This document shows, in pieces, positions 1 to 6,449 of a DNA stretch of 17,246 bases. Source of the DNA: Pararhodospirillum photometricum DSM 122 (lineage in GTDB: Bacteria; Pseudomonadota; Alphaproteobacteria; Rhodospirillales; Rhodospirillaceae); NCBI RefSeq assembly GCF_000284415.1, contig NC_017059.1, positions 2,092,290 through 2,109,535 on the forward strand, given 5' to 3'. The notes beneath the pieces were generated by a model. The model made no database searches, had not been told where the DNA came from, and saw only the letters and a program-made list of their open reading frames with translations. Positions within the stretch are counted from its first letter, which is position 1. Every line of letters begins with the position of its first letter. The position numbers and the translations under genes were made by a program.

Positions 1-1247
1 AAAACCATCACGACGTGATGGCTCGGGTGGACTGGCTGAGGGTCAACCGCGACCTCAATGGGCGGGTGCGTTTCATCGTGCCAGAACGCGTTGAGACAGA
101 GCCGGAACTCCAACAGGCCCTTTTTACGGTGTACCAAGAGGTGGCGGATCGGATCGCCCCACATGCTTATCCTGTTAAGTCAGGCCTCCTCTATGAGGCC
201 TCCCCCGAACAGGCCGGCCTGGGAACCGCCGCGTTTCCGCTCGACGAGACCTTAAGCAACATAAGGGTGATCGACCGGCTCGCCACCGATAGCCGTTGGG
301 AAAGCATTGCCGAGGTCGCTTCTGGAGCACCGCGCCTTGTGTTCTTTTCCATCAAGGGAGGGGTGGGGCGCTCGACGGCGCTCGCGGCCAGCGCGTGGTC
401 CCTGGCCCGACAGGGGCGCCGGGTACTGGTTCTAGACCTGGACCTGGAATCTCCGGGCCTTTCCAGCACCTTGCTGCCGGAGGATCGCCTCCCCGAATAC
501 GGGATTACCGATTGGCTGGTCGAAGATTTGGTCGATAACGGGGAGGTGCTCCTAGAGGATATGGTTGCGACCAGCCCCCTCCAGACGCCAGGGTCCATCT
601 CTCTCGTTCCGGCGCATGGTCGGGTTTTCGGGGAGTATGTCTCCAAGCTCGGGCGCGTCTGGATGCCCAAGGCCAGCGGTGAGGCACCGGAGTCCTGGCC
701 CAAGCGCCTCAATCGCCTTGTCAAGCGCTTGGAAGAGCGGCTTCAACCCGATGTCATCTTGATTGATTCTCGGGCCGGGATCGACGAGGTGGCGGCGGCG
801 TGCGTGACCGATCTCGGCGCACACACCGTCTTACTGTTCGCCATCCAGGGACAGCAAACCTGGACCGGGTACAACGCCTTGTTCTCCCACTGGCACCAGC
901 GTGGGGTCATCACCAAGATCAGGGAGCGGTTGCAAATGGTTGCCGGGTTGGTCCCGGACGATGAGCGCCGCTTGGAGTATCTTGCGGCGTTCCGCGAAGA
1001 TTCCTATGCCTTGTTCGAGAAGACCTATGATCAAGTCGCGCCTGGAGCCGTCGGCGAGTGGAGCTATGACCAAGACGACGACAACGCTCCCCATTCTCCT
1101 TTACAAATTCGCTGGAATCGCGGCTGGTATGGTCTCCTCAGCCTCCAGAACCGGATGACTCAGATTGAGGAGAAAGAGGTCAAGGCGGTTTTCGAGATGG
1201 TTCTGGACTTCGTGGAGCGCGCAATCGGTCAGGAGAGCCGGCCATGA
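1..1247 (+). CDS. ParA/MinD-like ATPase with KGGVGR-variant P-loop, probably 5'-partial
   Basis: P-loop ATPase of the ParA/MinD (SIMIBI) type. Numbering from the GTG at 15, the variant Walker A reads KGGVGRST at about residues 114-121, followed by VLVLDLDLESPGL (about 138-149) as the A' region and VILIDSRAG (about 248-256) as Walker B; the IDSR(A/T)G form is typical of the KGGVGR subgroup. The signature lysine is kept, but the usual P-loop lysine is arginine (R119). The reading frame is open to the left edge and the 14 bases before the GTG hold no clear ribosome site, so the true start probably lies upstream. About 110 residues precede the P-loop, an extra N-terminal region I do not recognise. 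The stop overlaps the next ATPase gene by 4 bp (ATGA), implying translational coupling. The role is unknown; a partner ATPase in a conflict or mobile-island module is inference. Confidence 0.8.
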   Translation, partial: NHHDVMARVDWLRVNRDLNGRVRFIVPERVETEPELQQALFTVYQEVADRIAPHAYPVKSGLLYEASPEQAGLGTAAFPLDETLSNIRVIDRLATDSRWESIAEVASGAPRLVFFSIKGGVGRSTALAASAWSLARQGRRVLVLDLDLESPGLSSTLLPEDRLPEYGITDWLVEDLVDNGEVLLEDMVATSPLQTPGSISLVPAHGRVFGEYVSKLGRVWMPKASGEAPESWPKRLNRLVKRLEERLQPDVILIDSRAGIDEVAAACVTDLGAHTVLLFAIQGQQTWTGYNALFSHWHQRGVITKIRERLQMVAGLVPDDERRLEYLAAFREDSYALFEKTYDQVAPGAVGEWSYDQDDDNAPHSPLQIRWNRGWYGLLSLQNRMTQIEEKEVKAVFEMVLDFVERAIGQESRP

Positions 1248-2677
1248 TCTCCCCGGAAAGCATTCGGCAGGCTATTCAGGCCGCCCCGTTCGAGTTGGAC
1301 AATACCGGAGAAACCCCTCTCCCGGGGACCCTCTACATCCCGCAGGCGCATCGCAAGGCGCTTGCACGGGACGCTGTGCTGGTCATCGGCGGGCGTGGGG
1401 TCGGCAAGTCATTCTGGACGGCCGCCCTGAGCGATGCCTCGTTGCGCCAACTCATCGGCGCCCAGCTTCCCGAACTGACCCAAACCACAATCCACGTCGG
1501 CCATGCGGCCAAATCGAGCATCCAGACCTATCCAGACCGAGACACGTTTAAAGCCCTGCTGGGCCTGGGGCATAATCCCTCTGCGGTCTGGCGGGCCGTC
1601 GTGGTGCGATGGCTCGCGGGCTTAACCCACGCCCCTGTTCCTGAGGGGTCGTGGAACGAAACCGTGGACTGGGCGGAACAAAACCCCGAGAAGGTTGCCC
1701 ACCTTGCCGAAACAGCTAACCAAAAGCTGGCCGCTGACAATCAGTTCGGTCTCATCCTCTTCGACGCCTTGGACAGGACGAGCCACGACTGGGATACCAT
1801 GAACCGTATTGTTCGCGACCTGCTGCAACTTTCCTTATGGCTGCGTGGCTTCAGCCAGATCCGGGCTAAGGTGTTCTTGCGCCCGGATCAGATGGAACGC
1901 ACTGTGACGTCGTTTGTCGATGCCTCCAAGATCACGGCAACCAGTGTTGACTTGACCTGGGAAGAGCAGGATTTGCACGCCATGCTGTGGCAACGCCTGA
2001 TCAATGCGCCGGGAAAACACGGTGAGTGCCTGCGCTCAATACTACCAGAATGGATCTTGATTCCTACAGTTACGCCGAAAAAACAAGGTAGAACTTGGTT
2101 TTTTTCGCATAATCTGGCATCGAATGATTTTCTCCTGCGAGACTGGTTCGAGGCATTAGCAGGCGACAAGATGGGGAAAGACGCTCGCCGAGGTGTCCCT
2201 TATGTTTGGAGTGTTAGTCACTTGGCAGACGGCCACGGCAGGACCTCGCCGCGCTCATTTCTAGCGGCCATTCTGGGCGCGGCTGAGGATAGCTCACGTT
2301 ACAGCGATTACCCCCTAGCCCTTCACTACGAAAGCCTGAAACGAGGCATTCAGAAAGCATCGAAAATCAGGGTGGAGCAAGTCGCCGAAGATGACCCTTG
2401 GGTCCCCGCCGCCATGCAGCCGCTACGCGGCATGAATGTTCCTTGCGAAGAGGAGGCGGTGATCAGGACGTGGCAGGCGGCGTTCCCACAAGGCCCCGGC
2501 AGCATCCCCTCCGATCATCTGCCGCCCCAGCATGCGGAAAGCTGGGACGGCGTTCGCAAGGACCTGGAGCGTCTTGGCATCTTTGTCACCCGCAAAGACC
2601 AGCGCCTGGACATGCCGGATCTCTACCGGGTGGGATTTGGCCTAGGCCGCAAGGGAGGGGTTAAGCCCCGCACCTAA
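1244..2677 (+). CDS. P-loop ATPase with C-terminal winged-helix-like tail, partner of the KGGVGR ATPase
   Basis: A 477-residue P-loop NTPase. Walker A is GGRGVGKS at residues 49-56 and Walker B is LILFDALD at 170-177, with two acidic residues after the hydrophobic strand. A VFLRPD segment (about 210-215) and the following WEEQDL stretch resemble the strand and helix seen after Walker B in AAA/STAND-like ATPases. The C-terminus has an apparent winged-helix region (WDGVRKDLERLGIFV) and ends in the basic tail GRKGGVKPR. No transmembrane segment or nuclease motif is visible. It starts within the stop of the upstream ATPase (ATGA overlap) and is followed by a palindromic element 21 bp after its own stop. 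Its G+C is visibly lower around 2040-2160 than in the housekeeping genes, consistent with acquired DNA. The function is not known; a signalling or conflict role is a guess from the pairing. Confidence 0.8.
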   Translation: MISPESIRQAIQAAPFELDNTGETPLPGTLYIPQAHRKALARDAVLVIGGRGVGKSFWTAALSDASLRQLIGAQLPELTQTTIHVGHAAKSSIQTYPDRDTFKALLGLGHNPSAVWRAVVVRWLAGLTHAPVPEGSWNETVDWAEQNPEKVAHLAETANQKLAADNQFGLILFDALDRTSHDWDTMNRIVRDLLQLSLWLRGFSQIRAKVFLRPDQMERTVTSFVDASKITATSVDLTWEEQDLHAMLWQRLINAPGKHGECLRSILPEWILIPTVTPKKQGRTWFFSHNLASNDFLLRDWFEALAGDKMGKDARRGVPYVWSVSHLADGHGRTSPRSFLAAILGAAEDSSRYSDYPLALHYESLKRGIQKASKIRVEQVAEDDPWVPAAMQPLRGMNVPCEEEAVIRTWQAAFPQGPGSIPSDHLPPQHAESWDGVRKDLERLGIFVTRKDQRLDMPDLYRVGFGLGRKGGVKPRT

Positions 2678-2696
2678 CTCGCCCAGAGCACTTGAA

Positions 2697-2731
2697 GGAA
2701 GGCTGGGGAGGCGCGGCCTCCCCAGCCTTCT
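2697..2731. repeat. Palindromic intergenic element, copy a
   Basis: AAGGCTGGGGAGGC, loop GCG, then GCCTCCCCAGCCTT: a 14-15 bp perfect stem with a 3-base loop. It lies between the converging stops of the ATPase gene (2677) and the methyltransferase fragment (2755). This is first of eight copies in the window. The hairpin could act as a bidirectional terminator, although no clean T-run follows. Confidence 0.85.
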
Positions 2732-2754
2732 CTTCAGCGAGATATCATCGAGCC

Positions 2755-3250
2755 TTATTGTTTATAAAAAAGGGAAACATCCGCTCTGGCCCGACAGATG
2801 ACAAGCTTGATATCGGATTGAATAATCCCCTCTTCCACCAAGATACTCTCGAACTCAATGACGATCTCAGCAATCGACCTGTCACCAACATTATTCATAT
2901 CAAACAAACTGGCGTTATAAGCAAACATCGGATGACCGAGCGTAGAACCCATATTTATTTCTTCGACAACTTCAAAAATAGATTTAGCAATCTCCAGAAC
3001 ATTACCACCAGAGACACCTTCCGATGGATCGCACCGCAAAAATTCATAAATCCCCGTTCTTTGAACTTCGGGAAGCTTCTCTCTTAATGACAGGGGAATT
3101 CGCCTCATGAGAGAATTTGCGATATCAATGACACGATGATCCCACTGCATTCTGACCGGACCAAAATAGTCATACATGATAAAGATGGCATCATCCGTCA
3201 TTGACTTGAGAAAATTTATAAGAAGCTCCTCAACATTCTTGATATGATGG
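2755..3250 (-). pseudogene. Truncated SAM-dependent methyltransferase (C-terminal part) fused to 16S sequence
   Basis: The frame encodes about 165 residues resembling the C-terminal half of a class I SAM-dependent methyltransferase: HHIKNVEELL, then FIMYDYFGPVRMQWDHRV, then a helix-rich IPLSLREKLP region. This is recognition by eye, without a search. The SAM-binding N-terminal half (the glycine-rich motif I) is absent. Reading upstream, the frame passes into 16S rRNA sequence at about 3250, and the only in-frame start (TTG at 3282) lies inside the 16S part, so the gene is broken at its 5' end. Base composition is far from the neighbours (20 G/C of 60 bases in 2941-3000), suggesting horizontal origin. 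Its 3' end is followed by copy a of the genomic palindrome. An intact rRNA promoter would transcribe it in sense. Confidence 0.65.
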
Positions 3251-3421
3251 AAGGCGTATACGGTATTAGTCCTCGTTTCCAAGGATTATTCCGTACTCCA
3301 ACGGTACGTTCCCACGTGTTACTCACCCGTCGCGCCACTCATCCCGAAGGATGCGTTCGACTTGCATGTGTTAGGCCTGCCGCCAGCGTTCGTCCTGAGC
3401 CAGGATCAAACTCTCAAGTTA
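3251..3421 (-). rRNA. 16S ribosomal RNA, 5' fragment only (about 170 nt)
   Basis: On the minus strand the sequence contains the universal 16S 5' segment AGAGTTTGATCCTGGCTCAG, then GACGAACGCTGGCGGC, AACACATGCAAGTCGAACG, GTGAGTAACACGTGG and finally CTAATACCGTATACGCC. Aligning GAGTTTGATC with E. coli positions 9-18 puts nucleotide 1 at about 3421. The order and spacing are normal up to about 3251, roughly E. coli position 175, where similarity stops and an AT-rich methyltransferase reading frame begins. No other part of 16S, and no tRNA, 23S or 5S, follows on the left. The fragment cannot make a functional 16S rRNA as it stands. It is either a real truncated operon or an assembly chimera at an rRNA repeat. 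Confidence 0.92.
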
Positions 3422-3706
3422 ACCTCGAAAGCCGAGCCTTTTCTCAATCACTTATACTTGGCCATAAGAACTTCAAAGGTATCGAACGAGTCGATATTCT
3501 TTTCGTCTTACTCAAGATGAGCGGTTGAGGAAGATCTCTCTTCCGACAGCCCCGGTTCCCCGAGAGCCGCCCGCCCATCTCTTTCGATCGCGTTTTCTTT
3601 TACAATGTCAAACAGCAGACCGGCGAACCGGCAATATTGACTAAGCACTTAGTTTCGACTACCGTCACATCGTCCGATGCTTCGTTCGTCGTCACCAAGG
3701 CGGCGG
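3422..3706 (-). other. 16S rRNA operon leader (transcribed spacer)
   Basis: This non-coding stretch lies between the predicted transcription start (about 3700) and the mature 16S 5' end (about 3421), about 280 nt. It holds a boxA-like antitermination site at 3606-3617 and a short dyad ACTAAG-CA-CTTAGT at about 3640-3655. No coding potential is convincing on either strand. The leader appears complete although the 16S that should follow is truncated. Confidence 0.7.
3606..3617 (-). promoter_or_regulatory. boxA-like rRNA antitermination element
   Basis: The minus strand reads TGCTGTTTGACATTGTAAAA, close to the boxA consensus TGCTCTTTAACA and to the form usual in alphaproteobacterial rRNA leaders (TTTGACATTGT). 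It lies about 90 nt into the leader and about 185 nt before the 16S 5' end. In known systems the NusB/NusE complex binds boxA RNA to prevent premature termination. Confidence 0.6.
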
Positions 3707-3735
3707 TTTTTACTAGCACCGCCCCACCGTGTCAA
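3707..3735 (-). promoter_or_regulatory. rRNA operon promoter (sigma-70 type)
   Basis: On the minus strand a perfect -35 hexamer TTGACA (3735-3730) is followed by a 17-bp spacer and a -10 TAAAAA (3712-3707). The bases after the -10 are GC-rich (CCGCCGCC), the kind of discriminator linked to stringent control of rRNA promoters. An A-rich patch lies just upstream of the -35. The predicted start is at about 3700, giving a leader of about 280 nt before 16S. Confidence 0.7.
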
Positions 3736-3789
3736 CCACTTTTTTCAGGGCCGCCACAGCGACCCGGTCGGTCAACCCGGAAGGGACAG

Positions 3790-3819
3790 AACCTACTCCC
3801 CACCGCGTTTCAGCGTCAA
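3790..3819 (-). promoter_or_regulatory. Possible second, upstream rRNA promoter
   Basis: The minus strand has TTGACG (3819-3814), an 18-bp spacer and TAGGTT (3795-3790). The -35 is good and the -10 weak (3 of 6). Tandem promoters are common before rRNA operons, but this one is speculative. Confidence 0.3.
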
Positions 3820-3976
3820 GCCCTTTTTCCCGGATCCGCTTAGCCGTTGTTCCCAAAAGGAAAAAAGCCGCTGCAAAACCCGGAGAACTCTCCTCCGAAA
3901 CCCCTCGGCGCCGTTGTCGGTGCGTCGGGAGGGCGGGTTATAAGGACCTCGCTCAGGGAGCGCAAGCCCAAAAATC

Positions 3977-4010
3977 GAGGGGTCTGGGGAGGCCGCGCCT
4001 CCCCAGCCTT
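3977..4010. repeat. Palindromic intergenic element, copy b
   Basis: GAGGGGTCTGGGGAGGC, loop CGC, then GCCTCCCCAGCCTT. It is the reverse complement of copy c (4027-4060) with a single mismatch, and the two are separated by 16 bases, so together they form a large cruciform-capable inverted repeat of 34-bp arms, each arm itself a hairpin. Confidence 0.85.
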
Positions 4011-4026
4011 GCCTTTCCCGAAAAAT

Positions 4027-4060
4027 AAGGCCGGGGAGGCGCGGCCTCCCCAGACCCCTC
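4027..4060. repeat. Palindromic intergenic element, copy c
   Basis: AAGGCCGGGGAGGC, loop GCG, then GCCTCCCCAGACCCCTC. Its last bases overlap the stop codon of the protease gene (4059-4061). Oriented opposite to copy b. It probably forms the 3' end structure of the substrate-binding protein/protease transcript. Confidence 0.85.
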
Positions 4061-5048
4061 ACTTTATTTCCCGACTTCCCGCCGGCGGTGCCGTCCCAGA
4101 CAACAAGGTGGCGAACTCCTCCCGGCTTAATCCCTCCTGCGTCCGCGCACTGCCAATGGCCCGGCGGAACCCGGCGGTGGTGTCATACCCGAGCTTGCCC
4201 AACATGACGGCGGCCAAGCCCTGATCGACAGCGGCCGAGCCTGACCCAGGCGCCAGAGCCGTGGGATCAAGACGATCCACCGGAACAGCAACGCCCAAGC
4301 TGTCCCCGCCTTGGGTGCGTACCGTCCCCACGTGCAAGGCGACCACGCGCGGCCCCTCGGGAGTCCACAAGAACAAGGGGGAGCCTGAGTCCCCGTTGAC
4401 CGTATCGCAATTATGCAGCATCGCCCCGCTCTGCTGCTGCCCGAGCAAGCGGCATCCGATATCGGCGGTTTGCACATGGCGCCGGTCGAAGCTGTAGCCC
4501 ACCTGGGTCAACCGCGCGCCGCGCAGAGCACCGGGTTGGGTGCCAAAAAAGCCGAGGGTCGCCCCGAGAGGCTCGGCCAAGTCGAGGATGGCCCAATCCG
4601 CGGCCGGATCACTCCCCTGCCCGGTGGCGGGACGATAGGTGGGAGACGGCCGGGTGGCCCGAACCTTGGCGTGGGCGACCCAGGCGCCGCGTTGATAGCC
4701 CGCGACAAAGGTCAGACCCGAGGGGGGCATCCAAGCCTGGGTGTGCTTGTTCCACAGGCAATGCGCCGCGGTGAACACCCGAGACGGCCCCACCAGAACC
4801 CCGGAGCAAAACGCGCCATCGGAGCGGTTGACGCGCCCCACCGCCACCCAGGGCCACGTGGTGGCATCGACCGCGACCCGATTATCCTCGCCTTTGATGC
4901 CAGGCTTGAGCCGCTGGCGCATCTGGGCGTCGGTTTCTTCGGGCAACGCGCCCGCGACCTGGGCCTCGGCGCGAGCGGCGATCAGGGCAAGGAGGACGGC
5001 AAGGCCGACACTCCCTGGCCGGCAGCCCCTCCTTGCCCCGGGCCTCAT
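4059..5048 (-). CDS. Secreted trypsin-like (S1 family) serine protease
   Basis: A 329-residue chymotrypsin-fold serine protease predicted to act outside the cytoplasm. Residues 1-29 form a signal peptide: basic start, hydrophobic stretch VGLAVLLALIAA, and ARAEA as the likely cleavage site. The catalytic triad is visible: His96 in TAAHC, Asp151 in DWAILDL and Ser221 in GDSGSP. Cys81 and Cys97 are placed to form the usual disulfide next to the catalytic His, and Cys199/Cys214 may form a second. About 100 residues follow the serine, more than a minimal S1 domain, ending in an alpha-helical tail of unknown role. The ATG overlaps the stop of the upstream substrate-binding gene (ATGA), so translation is probably coupled. 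The natural substrate cannot be inferred. The stop lies in a palindromic element. Confidence 0.88.
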   Translation of the reverse strand: MRPGARRGCRPGSVGLAVLLALIAARAEAQVAGALPEETDAQMRQRLKPGIKGEDNRVAVDATTWPWVAVGRVNRSDGAFCSGVLVGPSRVFTAAHCLWNKHTQAWMPPSGLTFVAGYQRGAWVAHAKVRATRPSPTYRPATGQGSDPAADWAILDLAEPLGATLGFFGTQPGALRGARLTQVGYSFDRRHVQTADIGCRLLGQQQSGAMLHNCDTVNGDSGSPLFLWTPEGPRVVALHVGTVRTQGGDSLGVAVPVDRLDPTALAPGSGSAAVDQGLAAVMLGKLGYDTTAGFRRAIGSARTQEGLSREEFATLLSGTAPPAGSREIK

Positions 5049-6289
5049 TGGGCCGGTGCCGCTTCAGCCGGACGCCACGAGGCGGCCGTTTCCGGGGGAG
5101 GCAGCAGGTCGGTACCATCGACGTAGGTCCAATCGACCATCACGCCTTTGCCGTTGCGCACGGCGGTCCGGCCGACCCAGGTCCCCATGGTGGACTGGTG
5201 GTCGGCAGCGCGGAAGGTAATATCCCCGATCGGGGCGCTGAAGGTCAGCCCCTTGAAGGCTTTGACCAGGGCCTCGGGGTCGGTGCTCCCGGCGGCCTGG
5301 AAGGCAACCGCCAAGGCGCTGAAGGTGTTGTAGCCCACCAGGGAGCCCAACACGGGATCCTCGTTCCAACGTTTTTTGTAGGCGTCCACGTAGGCGCGGT
5401 GGGCTGGGGTGTCGATGTCGTACCAAGGATAGCCGGTGACGATCCACCCTTCCGGGGCCTCGGCGCCCAGGGGATTGAGGTATTCGGGTTCGCCGGTCAG
5501 CAGACTGACCACTGTCCTGTTCTCGAACAGCCCGCGCAGCGATCCTTCCCGCACAAACTTGGGCAGGTCGGCCCCGAACAGCACGTTGAAGACGGCATCG
5601 GGCTTGGCCTCTTCCAAGGCCTGGACGGTGGCGCCGGCATCCAGCTTGAACAGAGCCGGCCACTGCTCGCCGACAAAGGTGACATCCGGGCGCAGCTCTT
5701 GCAGCAAAGACTTGAAGCGCGCCACCGCGGCTTGGCCGTACTCGTAGTTGGGAGCGACCGTGGCCCAACGCTTGGCCGGCAGGCGGGCCGCCTCGCGGGC
5801 GAGGACGGTGGCTTGCATCCAGGTGCTGGGGCGCAGGCGGAAGGTGTAGCGGTTGCCCTTTTCCCAGGTCATGGCGTCGGCCAAGGGCTCGGCGGCCAGG
5901 AAGAGGGTCTTGCGCTGCGCGGCAAAGTCGGCCACCGCAAGGCCGACGTTGGAGAGGAAGGTGCCGGCCAGGGCGTGCACGCCATTGCCCGCCACCAGTT
6001 CCTGGGCCGCCGTCACGGCTTGCCCGGGATCCCCGCCGTCGTCGCGGCTGATGACCTCCAGCATGCGCCCCCCCAGCACACCGCCGGCCGCGTTGACCTG
6101 CTCCACGGCCAAGGTCCAGCCGTTGCGATACGGCAGGGTGAAGGCTGGGATCCGGCTATAGCTGTTGATCTCGCCAATCCGCACCGGCTCGGCCGCTCGC
6201 GCCCGGCCGATAAAGGGAGCCGCAAGCGTGGCGGCGCCCGCCAGGGTGAGAAAGTCGCGCCGATTCAGGCGCGGCGAGGACATGGACAT
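5045..6289 (-). CDS. Tat-exported ABC transporter substrate-binding protein (branched-chain amino acid/amide type)
   Basis: A 414-residue periplasmic binding protein of the LivK/type I fold (Peripla_BP_6-like). The frame is open for another 93 codons upstream, but I choose ATG 6289 because it puts a twin-arginine signal at the N-terminus (NRRDFLTLAGAATLAAPFIG, residues 9-28, cleavage near ARA-AE at about 32-33) and has GGGGGA 11 bases before it; the upstream part translates a degenerate repeat. The mature part begins VRIGEINSYS and contains the family pattern AVEQVNAAGGVLGGR and an ISRDDGGDP segment. Ligand specificity is unknown. No permease or ATPase subunit gene lies in the window, so it is an orphan receptor here. 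It is coupled by a 4-bp overlap to the secreted protease downstream. Confidence 0.86.
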   Translation of the reverse strand: MSMSSPRLNRRDFLTLAGAATLAAPFIGRARAAEPVRIGEINSYSRIPAFTLPYRNGWTLAVEQVNAAGGVLGGRMLEVISRDDGGDPGQAVTAAQELVAGNGVHALAGTFLSNVGLAVADFAAQRKTLFLAAEPLADAMTWEKGNRYTFRLRPSTWMQATVLAREAARLPAKRWATVAPNYEYGQAAVARFKSLLQELRPDVTFVGEQWPALFKLDAGATVQALEEAKPDAVFNVLFGADLPKFVREGSLRGLFENRTVVSLLTGEPEYLNPLGAEAPEGWIVTGYPWYDIDTPAHRAYVDAYKKRWNEDPVLGSLVGYNTFSALAVAFQAAGSTDPEALVKAFKGLTFSAPIGDITFRAADHQSTMGTWVGRTAVRNGKGVMVDWTYVDGTDLLPPPETAASWRPAEAAPAQ

Positions 6290-6402
6290 GGTCAGGTGTC
6301 TCCCCCGTGTGGTCGGGGCCGGCCCCTCGCGCTGGCCCCTGAAGCGCAGAGTTTCGACTGGGGCGGCCCCTGTCAAGCAAGGGATCGGCGCAAGGCCGCG
6401 AG

Positions 6403-6445
6403 AAGGCCGGGGAGACGGAGCCCCCCCCCAACTCCCTCGGCCCCT
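6403..6445. repeat. Possible degenerate copy of the palindromic element
   Basis: AAGGCCGGGGAGACGGAGCC followed by a C9 run and CTCGGCCCCT. It shares the AAGGCCGGGGAG half with copies c and f, but the right arm is lost or eroded. It lies between the tsaC stop (6450) and the substrate-binding gene start. Confidence 0.35.
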
Positions 6446-6449
6446 CCAC

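Noticed and set aside
2692..3087. Open plus-strand frame of 131 codons opposite the methyltransferase fragment
   Set aside because: It begins inside palindrome copy a and resembles no family; the minus-strand reading gives recognisable methyltransferase sequence.
3244..3528. Open plus-strand frame of 94 codons
   Set aside because: It is antisense to the 16S 5' end and leader, a common false gene call.
3637..4224. Several overlapping short frames, up to 125 codons, in the rRNA upstream region
   Set aside because: They cross the rRNA promoter and the palindromes in different frames with low-complexity Arg/Pro/Ser translations; no family is recognisable.
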